A DNA stretch of 8,984 nucleotides from DAOMFM01 sp035429825 (GTDB taxonomy: Bacteria; Acidobacteriota; Blastocatellia; UBA7656; JADIYM01), in NCBI GenBank assembly GCA_044224215.1, contig JBGAKX010000166.1:1-8984 (forward strand), read 5' to 3'. A model generated the notes under the pieces. That model saw only the letters and a program-made list of their open reading frames with translations. It was not told the DNA's origin and ran no database searches. The position numbers and the translations under genes were made by a program. Numbering within the stretch: position 1 is the stretch's first letter; each line of letters starts with the position of its first letter. Below, in pieces: positions 1 to 7,966 of this stretch.

Positions 1-209
1 TTGTGCCCCACCATGTTTTCAGTCACATAGACGGGGATGAACTTCTTGCCGTTGTGGACCGCGATCGTGTGCCCGACCATGTCGGGAACGATCACCGAGC
101 GACGCGACCACGTCTTGTGCACCCGCTTGTCGCCCGTCTCGTTCATGCGATCGATCGCCTTTGCCAGGTGATCGTCGATGAAGAAACCCTTCTTTACTGA
201 ACGCGCCAT
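1..209 (-). CDS. rpsS: 30S ribosomal protein S19, C-terminus cut by the window edge
   Basis: This gene encodes small-subunit protein S19, which sits in the 30S head beside S13 and contacts 16S rRNA. The visible part is about 69 residues of a protein usually near 90 residues. It starts MARSVKKGFFIDDHL and contains the family signature WSRRSVIVPDMVGHTI followed by VHNGKKF and PVYVTENMVGH. The end of the protein lies beyond base 1. The ATG at 209 is supported by an AGGAGA Shine-Dalgarno about 6 bases upstream, which overlaps the rplB stop codon (11-base gap). It is the last visible gene of the S10 part of the operon. The identity is secure; only the missing C-terminus is unknown. Confidence 0.97.
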   Translation of the reverse strand, partial: MARSVKKGFFIDDHLAKAIDRMNETGDKRVHKTWSRRSVIVPDMVGHTIAVHNGKKFIPVYVTENMVGH

Positions 210-220
210 TGAGATCTCTC

Positions 221-1045
<825 letters not shown>

Positions 1046-1102
1046 CGATGAAATCCTCTGTCGTCGGCTTGCGGCTTCCGGTGCGGCGACGCCCGAACCT
1101 CA

Positions 1103-1126
1103 GGCGATTGCCGGCCGGCGACCGCC
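1103..1126 (-). repeat. GC-rich inverted repeat in the rplW–rplB gap
   Basis: The 86-base gap 1046–1131 has no credible ORF. It contains GGCG at 1103–1106 complementary to CGCC at 1123–1126, enclosing the 10-bp perfect palindrome GCCGGCCGGC at 1110–1119. Transcribed leftward, this could fold as a small interrupted hairpin about 57 nt before the rplB start. No U-tract follows, so it does not look like an intrinsic terminator. It may affect mRNA stability or processing, or be a chance result of high GC content. Confidence 0.35.
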
Positions 1127-1131
1127 GACCA

Positions 1132-1455
1132 CTAAATGGTGTCCTCGAAAACGATCTCTTTCTCGCCGGGAGCAATCGTGACGTACGCCTTCTTCCAGTC
1201 GTTCCGCCGGCCGGTGTAGCGGCCCACCCGCTTCAGCTTGCCCGCCACGTTGAGCGTGCGAACCGCCGCGACCTTGACGCCAAAGATCTTCTGAACCGCC
1301 TCGCGGATCTCGACCTTTGTCGCGTCGGGAGCCACACGCAGCGCGATGACCTGCGCGTCGTTGCCCGAACGGCCGTACGACTCGACGTCGTCCTTCATTT
1401 CCAGGGCCTTCTCGGTGATGATCGGCCCCAAGATGACGTTCCAAACGCTACGCAT
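1132..1455 (-). CDS. rplW: 50S ribosomal protein L23
   Basis: L23 binds 23S rRNA at the exit of the nascent-peptide tunnel, where it docks trigger factor and SRP. The 107-residue product opens with the family pattern NVILGPIITEKALEM, in which the PIITEK motif is diagnostic. It continues through VEIREAVQKIFGVKVAAVRTLNV and the basic stretch GKLKRVGRYTGRRNDWKKAYVTI, ending near the expected length. The start at 1455 lies 9 bases after the rplD stop. A G-rich Shine-Dalgarno (AGGGGG) overlaps that stop. It sits between rplD and rplB in the standard order. The segment GNDAQVIALRV replaces the usual NKYVFEV-like strand, which is ordinary divergence for this fast-evolving protein. Confidence 0.96.
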   Translation of the reverse strand: MRSVWNVILGPIITEKALEMKDDVESYGRSGNDAQVIALRVAPDATKVEIREAVQKIFGVKVAAVRTLNVAGKLKRVGRYTGRRNDWKKAYVTIAPGEKEIVFEDTI

Positions 1456-1464
1456 TCCGGCCCC

Positions 1465-2091
1465 CTATCGTCCCAGCCTCTCGGCGAGCGCCTCGATGGC
1501 GGCACGCGAGAAGATCAGACGGTCGTGCGACAGCACGTCATAGATATTCAGGTCCCCGCCGGTCGCCAGTTTGACGGTCGGCAGGTTGCGCGACGAAAGC
1601 TTCAGGTTGCGGTTGTCGGATCCGTCGACGACAAGCGTCTTGCGCTCGTGCCCGAGGCCAGCAATGGTCGCCACGAACGGCTTGGTCTTGTGGCTCTCGA
1701 TCGAAAGCGCGTCGACGACCGTGATCCGCCCCTCGCGCAGCCGCTCGGAAAGCGCCGAGCACAGCGCGCCGCGGCGCATCTTCTTGGGCAGCCGGGTCTC
1801 CCACGGACGAGGCCGCGGACCGAACGTCGCACCGCCGCCCTTCCACAGCGGCGAACGGATCGACGCGATGCGCGCGCGTCCCGTGCCCTTCTGCTTCCAG
1901 AGCTTGCGGCCCGAGCCCGAAACCTCACCGCGCGTCTTGCTGCTGACCGTGCCGAGCCGCTGGTTCATCATGTACGCCTTGACGGCGTCGTAGATGAGCG
2001 CCCGGTTGAGCGGCGCCGCAAAGATGCTGTCGTCGAGATCGATCGAACCGACAACTTCGTTCTTCAGGTTCTTTACGTCGACAGTCGCCAT
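1465..2091 (-). CDS. rplD: 50S ribosomal protein L4
   Basis: L4 is an early-assembly 23S rRNA-binding protein whose extended loop lines the peptide exit tunnel. The 208-residue product has the full family length. The tunnel loop is recognisable as KTRGEVSGSGRKLWKQKGTGRAR (about residues 52–74), followed by SIRSPLWKGGG and FGPRPR. The KQKGTGRAR segment is the region where macrolide-resistance changes occur in other bacteria; it looks wild type here. The ATG at 2091 is preceded by AGAGGT overlapping the rplC stop, with a gap of 5 bases, so translational coupling to rplC is likely. In E. coli L4 also represses its own operon through a leader upstream of rpsJ. I see no room for that structure in the 76-base gap before rpsJ here. 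Confidence 0.98.
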   Translation of the reverse strand: MATVDVKNLKNEVVGSIDLDDSIFAAPLNRALIYDAVKAYMMNQRLGTVSSKTRGEVSGSGRKLWKQKGTGRARIASIRSPLWKGGGATFGPRPRPWETRLPKKMRRGALCSALSERLREGRITVVDALSIESHKTKPFVATIAGLGHERKTLVVDGSDNRNLKLSSRNLPTVKLATGGDLNIYDVLSHDRLIFSRAAIEALAERLGR

Positions 2092-2096
2092 CGCCG

Positions 2097-2741
2097 TTAC
2101 CTCTTCACCTTGTTGATGATGACGACCGCGCCGTTCGGACCCGGCACCGCGCCGCGCACCAGCAGCAGGTTCTGCTCGGCGTCAACACTGACCACCTGCA
2201 GGTTCTTGATCGTCTTGCGCTCGTGGCCCATGTGGCCCGCGCTGCGTGTTCCCGGGATGACCCGCGACGGATACGCCGACGCGCCGATCGAACCGGGAGC
2301 GCGGTGGAACATCGAGCCGTGCGACGCACGGCCGCCGCCGAACCCGTGGCGCTTGATGAAGCCGGCAAAGCCGCGGCCCTTGGACGTGCCGATCACCGTG
2401 ACGAGGTCGTTCTCGGAGAACTGCTCCGCAACGAGCACCTTGTCGCCGACGTTCGTCGACTCGTCGCCGCCATTCTCGAGACGGAACTCCTTGAGCACGC
2501 GCGTTGGCGCGGCGCCCTGGCCCGTCTTCTGGAAGTGGCCCTGCATCGGCTTGGTGACCTTCTTCGGAGGCCGGTCTTCCACAAGCCCGAGCTGCACGGC
2601 CTCGTACCCGTCGGTGTTGACCGACTTCTTCTGCACGACGACGCACGGTCCGGCCTTGATCACCGTTACAGGTGTCACCGCTCCGTCCTCATCGAAGATC
2701 TGCGTCATGCCGATCTTCTTGCCGATAATTCCGTTCACCAT
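2097..2741 (-). CDS. rplC: 50S ribosomal protein L3
   Basis: L3 is one of the first proteins to bind 23S rRNA and reaches toward the peptidyl-transferase centre. The reading frame could start at a GTG at 2753. I prefer the ATG at 2741 because GAGG sits 6 bases upstream, while the GTG has only AGG directly abutting it. This gives 214 residues starting MVNGIIGKKIGMTQIFDEDG. Signature segments are GTSKGRGFAGFIKRHGFGGG (about 118–137) and SHGSMFHRAPGSIG (140–153), followed by SAGHMG. The segment after GSIG reads ASAYPSR, so the glutamine methylated by PrmB in E. coli (GSIGQNQ) is absent. An 87-base gap containing a hairpin separates it from rpsJ; rplD follows after 5 bases. Confidence 0.97.
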   Translation of the reverse strand: MVNGIIGKKIGMTQIFDEDGAVTPVTVIKAGPCVVVQKKSVNTDGYEAVQLGLVEDRPPKKVTKPMQGHFQKTGQGAAPTRVLKEFRLENGGDESTNVGDKVLVAEQFSENDLVTVIGTSKGRGFAGFIKRHGFGGGRASHGSMFHRAPGSIGASAYPSRVIPGTRSAGHMGHERKTIKNLQVVSVDAEQNLLLVRGAVPGPNGAVVIINKVKR

Positions 2742-2763
2742 CCTCGTCCTCACCCTGCGGCGA

Positions 2764-2780
2764 GCGGGGCGCTTCCCCGC
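2764..2780 (-). repeat. Perfect 6-bp hairpin just upstream of rplC
   Basis: GCGGGG at 2764–2769 is perfectly complementary to CCCCGC at 2775–2780 with a 5-base loop. It lies in the 87-base gap between rpsJ and rplC, only about a dozen bases before the rplC Shine-Dalgarno. No T-run follows in the direction of transcription, so intrinsic termination is unlikely. It could modulate rplC translation or act as an RNA processing or stability element. The rest of the gap (2742–2828) holds no recognisable gene. Confidence 0.45.
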
Positions 2781-2828
2781 CGTTCCGCGATTCAGCAGCC
2801 TCCGATGTCTCCACCGAAGGCGCCGCCT

Positions 2829-3155
<327 letters not shown>

Positions 3156-3159
3156 AATG

Positions 3160-3165
3160 ATTCTA
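3160..3165 (-). promoter_or_regulatory. Possible −10 element (TAGAAT) directly before rpsJ
   Basis: On the minus strand TAGAAT differs from TATAAT at one position and ends 4 bases before the rpsJ ATG. Transcription from it would begin at or near the start codon, giving a leaderless mRNA. This fits the absence of a Shine-Dalgarno. No acceptable −35 is present 16–18 bases upstream (the sequence there is GC-rich), and there is no TGn extension. The call is therefore tentative. Confidence 0.25.
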
Positions 3166-3184
3166 GCGTTTCGGGACCGGGGAG

Positions 3185-3213
3185 CCGGGGTTCGGGCCGT
3201 GCCCGATCCCCGG
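3185..3213 (-). repeat. Strong GC-rich hairpin in the tuf–rpsJ gap
   Basis: CCGGGG (3185–3190) pairs with CCCCGG (3208–3213), and TCGGGC (3192–3197) pairs with GCCCGA (3201–3206), with one T·T mismatch and a 3-base loop. This makes a 12-bp stem inside a 76-base gap. In the direction of transcription no U-tract follows, so a classical Rho-independent terminator is unlikely. It could act as a partial attenuator, a pause or processing site, or a 3'-end stabiliser that separates the abundant tuf message from the S10 genes. Confidence 0.6.
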
Positions 3214-3231
3214 TCCGCGGCTCCCGGGAAA

Positions 3232-4419
<1,188 letters not shown>

Positions 4420-4424
4420 GGTGT

Positions 4425-4443
4425 CTCCTTAACGTCTCCTCTT
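4425..4443 (-). promoter_or_regulatory. Tandem Shine-Dalgarno sequences before tuf
   Basis: The fusA–tuf gap contains two purine-rich sites on the minus strand: AAGAGGAG (4436–4443) and AAGGAG (4425–4430). They are part of a 7-base direct repeat with an 11-base period (gtctcct on the plus strand at 4423–4429 and 4434–4440). The proximal site is 5 bases from the ATG and decides the start. The distal one could act as a standby ribosome-loading site. Confidence 0.5.
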
Positions 4444-4452
4444 GAAATCTAC

Positions 4453-6546
<2,094 letters not shown>

Positions 6547-6608
6547 AACTTCTTCGTCGGGGTTCCCGGGGCGCTGTCGCTTCCCCTCCCCTTACTCGTT
6601 CGGGCCCC

Positions 6609-7079
6609 TTACCACCGGTAATGGGCAAACGCCTTGTTGGCGTCGGCCATGCGGTGCGTGTCCTCGCGCTTCTTGACGGCGTTGCCGCGACCGGCGGCCG
6701 CGTCGAGAAGTTCGTTGGCCAGACGCTCGCGCATCGACTTCTCGCCACGCGAGCGCGAGAAGTTGACGAGCCAGCGAATCGCAAGCGACTGCCCGCGCAA
6801 CTGGCTCACCTCAATCGGCACCTGGTACGTCGAACCGCCAACGCGGCGGCTCTTGACCTCGACGCGCGGCTTGACGTTCTCCATGGCCTTCTTGAAGACC
6901 TTGAGCGGATCGTCGCCGGTGCGCTTGCTGATCTCCTCGAGCGCACCATAGAAGATGCCCTCGGCAACAGACTTGCAACCGCCCCACATCAGGCCGTTGA
7001 TGAACTTTGTCGCGAGCTGCGAATTGTAGATCGGATCCGGCAGGACCTCGCGTTTGGCTGCTACTCTACGTCTCGGCAT
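6609..7079 (-). CDS. rpsG: 30S ribosomal protein S7
   Basis: S7 nucleates assembly of the 30S head and lies near the E-site tRNA. The 156-residue product has the classical length. It starts MPRRRVAAKREVLPDPIYNSQLATKFIN, carries VKPRVEVKSRRVGGSTYQVPIEV (about 69–91), RGQSLAIRWLV, and the conserved SRGEKSMRERLANELLDAA, and ends DANKAFAHYRW. GGAG lies about 9 bases before the ATG at 7079. The gap to rpsL is 23 bases. In E. coli S7 represses its own synthesis by binding a roughly 100-nt rpsL–rpsG intercistronic region. That region is absent here, so an E. coli-type S7 control site cannot be present at this place. Confidence 0.98.
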   Translation of the reverse strand: MPRRRVAAKREVLPDPIYNSQLATKFINGLMWGGCKSVAEGIFYGALEEISKRTGDDPLKVFKKAMENVKPRVEVKSRRVGGSTYQVPIEVSQLRGQSLAIRWLVNFSRSRGEKSMRERLANELLDAAAGRGNAVKKREDTHRMADANKAFAHYRW

Positions 7080-7102
7080 ACCTTATCTCCGTCAGCTCCG
7101 GC

Positions 7103-7495
7103 CTACTTGCCGGCCGCCTTGGCTTCCTTGGGCCGCTTCGCGCCGTACTTCGAGCGCGCCTGCTTACGGTTCGCGACGCCGGCCGAATCGAGCGTGCCGC
7201 GCACCACGTGATAGCGAACACCCGGAAGGTCCTTCACACGGCCGCCGCGAATGAGCACGATCGAGTGCTCCTGCAGGTTGTGGCCGATGCCGGGAATGTA
7301 GGTCGTGACCTCGATCCCGTTCGTCAGGCGGACGCGCGCGACTTTCCGAAGCGCCGAATTCGGCTTCTTCGGGGTCTGAGTGTAGACACGCGTGCAAACG
7401 CCCCGCTTCTGCGGACAGGATTGAAGGGCCGGGCTGGTAGTCTTTGCCACAATCTTCTTGCGGCCTTTGCGAACAAGCTGGCTTAGTGTCGGCAC
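7103..7495 (-). CDS. rpsL: 30S ribosomal protein S12
   Basis: S12 sits at the decoding centre and controls translational accuracy. I start it at a GTG at 7495, because homology begins exactly there (PTLSQLVRKGRKK) and AAGGAG lies 10 bases upstream at 7506–7511. The frame stays open further upstream, but that extension does not resemble S12. The 130-residue product contains CPQKRGVCTRVYTQTPKKPNSALRKVARV and GHNLQEHSIVLIRGGRVKDLPGVRYH. Lys43 and Lys88, where streptomycin-resistance changes occur in other bacteria, are both wild type. Asp89, the residue methylthiolated by RimO where that enzyme is present, is conserved. A short GAKRPKEAKAAGK tail ends the protein. It is the first gene of the operon, about 340 nt downstream of a strong promoter. 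Confidence 0.97.
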   Translation of the reverse strand: MPTLSQLVRKGRKKIVAKTTSPALQSCPQKRGVCTRVYTQTPKKPNSALRKVARVRLTNGIEVTTYIPGIGHNLQEHSIVLIRGGRVKDLPGVRYHVVRGTLDSAGVANRKQARSKYGAKRPKEAKAAGK

Positions 7496-7505
7496 GTCTC
7501 TGACG

Positions 7506-7511
7506 CTCCTT
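7506..7511 (-). promoter_or_regulatory. Shine-Dalgarno deciding the rpsL GTG start
   Basis: AAGGAG on the minus strand ends 10 bases before the GTG at 7495. No ATG lies nearby in frame. Together with the start of S12 homology this fixes the start. It lies 4 bases beyond the last leader hairpin (7516–7530), so folding of the leader could affect its accessibility. Confidence 0.7.
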
Positions 7512-7531
7512 GCATCGCGCGACAAGCGCGC

Positions 7532-7555
7532 AAAGGGCCCCGCCGCTTTCACGGC
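7532..7555 (-). repeat. Overlapping, mutually exclusive hairpins before the rpsL ribosome-binding site
   Basis: On the minus strand GCCGT-GAAA-GCGGC (7542–7555) forms a 5-pair hairpin (one G·U) with a GNRA tetraloop. The same bases also take part in an alternative stem at 7532–7549: AAAG pairs with CTTT, and GGC pairs with GCC, with one bulged base and a GGG loop. Both cannot form at once. This is the arrangement expected of a structural switch, but the helices are short and this is inferred by eye only. Confidence 0.35.
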
Positions 7556-7786
7556 TTGGCTCTCAGGTCTTCCTGACTCAACTATTCGAACCGATTGCTC
7601 CAGGGATGTCCTGCATACTGTGCGGATTGGCGTCCCTGATCGCCCGAGTTTTGCTGTGGCGTGGCTTTGTCGGGGATGAACTCCCCATTGGAGTGAACCA
7701 CTCTTTCGGCCGGATACGCTGGGTTGCGCATCCTTTACGCCACAATAGCTTCTCAATCAGCGTGTGGTACCCGAGAGGTCCCACTC

Positions 7787-7837
7787 TTGCAGCTGAAGCG
7801 CCTCCGCACCCAGAACCAAAACGACTCTTCAGCGCAA
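7787..7837 (-). repeat. Inverted repeat at the 5' end of the predicted str transcript
   Basis: The minus-strand segment TTGCGCTGAAG (7837–7827) pairs with CTTCAGCTGCAA (7798–7787), with one bulged T, giving 11 base pairs around a 28-base loop. It starts within about 2 bases of the predicted transcription start. The mRNA would therefore begin in a helix, a position typical of 5' stabilising stems. Confidence 0.5.
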
Positions 7838-7844
7838 GTGGGTG

Positions 7845-7873
7845 ACTATACGCATGAGCCACAGGGGTGTCAA
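7845..7873 (-). promoter_or_regulatory. Near-consensus sigma-70 promoter of the str operon
   Basis: On the minus strand a perfect −35 TTGACA (7868–7873) is followed by a 17-base spacer (7851–7867) and the −10 hexamer TATAGT (7845–7850), one mismatch from consensus. The predicted start is at about 7837–7839. Upstream of the −35, 7877–7893 is comparatively A/T-rich and could serve as an UP element. This strength fits a ribosomal protein operon. It directs transcription toward rpsL and away from the plus-strand transporter gene. Confidence 0.85.
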
Positions 7874-7951
7874 CCGGGATTTCCAGAAAAAGTTCTCCGA
7901 GCAGAAGAAAGCGCCAAAACTTCGCCGTTCCGGCACTGGCGGGCTTCGTGC

Positions 7952-7957
7952 TAGGGT
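7952..7957 (+). promoter_or_regulatory. Possible extended −10 for the plus-strand transporter gene
   Basis: TAGGGT at 7952–7957 is preceded by TGC, giving an extended −10 arrangement, and lies 9 bases before the ATG at 7967. The best −35 candidate upstream (TTCCGG near 7928–7933) is poor. Transcription would begin almost at the ATG, consistent with the absence of a Shine-Dalgarno. A small inverted repeat (GCCG-TTC-CGGC, 7924–7934) overlaps the −35 position. This is tentative. Confidence 0.3.
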
Positions 7958-7966
7958 CTCCCCCCA

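Larger units (their letters stand above)
7496..7839 (-). promoter_or_regulatory. Long, structured 5' leader of the str operon (candidate cis-regulatory RNA)
   Basis: This gene-free stretch lies between the predicted start of transcription and rpsL. In transcript order it can form: a 5' stem of 7827–7837 with 7787–7798 (11 pairs, one bulge); a hairpin at 7764–7784; an 8-bp perfect helix of 7737–7744 with 7655–7662, which closes over an 8-pair hairpin at 7712–7733 (one G·U) and a 5-bp hairpin at 7672–7686; a 6–7-bp helix of 7633–7639 with 7600–7606; and hairpins at 7563–7576, 7542–7555 (GAAA loop) and 7516–7530 just before the Shine-Dalgarno. The 5-bp stems alone could be chance. The density and nesting suggest real structure. 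I do not recognise a known RNA family. It could also be simply an untranslated leader without regulation. Confidence 0.5.

Noticed and set aside
2742..2753. A GTG start for rplC at 2753, which would add four residues
   Set aside because: Its only purine tract abuts the codon directly, whereas the ATG at 2741 has a well-spaced GAGG and gives the usual L3 N-terminus.
3185..3213. An intrinsic terminator after tuf
   Set aside because: The stem is strong, but no U-rich tract follows it in the direction of transcription, so it is reported only as a hairpin.
6583..6608. Three runs of four G on the minus strand between rpsG and fusA, as a possible G-quadruplex
   Set aside because: The loops between tracts are too long and a fourth G4 tract is missing. 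This is better explained by GC-rich composition.
7584..7592. GGTTCGAAT on the minus strand, resembling a tRNA T-loop
   Set aside because: No acceptor stem, anticodon arm or D arm can be assembled around it. It is treated as chance within the leader.
7582..7731. A 49-codon upstream ORF within the rpsL leader beginning with an ATG in the 7712–7733 hairpin
   Set aside because: There is no properly spaced ribosome-binding site, no recognisable peptide, and no run of regulatory codons.
7496..7756. An in-frame N-terminal extension of rpsL of about 87 codons starting from a TTG
   Set aside because: The frame is open, but S12 similarity starts exactly at the GTG at 7495, which has its own Shine-Dalgarno. 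The extension shows no S12-like sequence and overlaps the predicted leader structure.
7698..7788. The 8-base direct repeat ccactctt at 7698–7705 and 7781–7788 in the leader
   Set aside because: Two copies of 8 bases with no further similarity around them are too little to call a binding site or repeat element.
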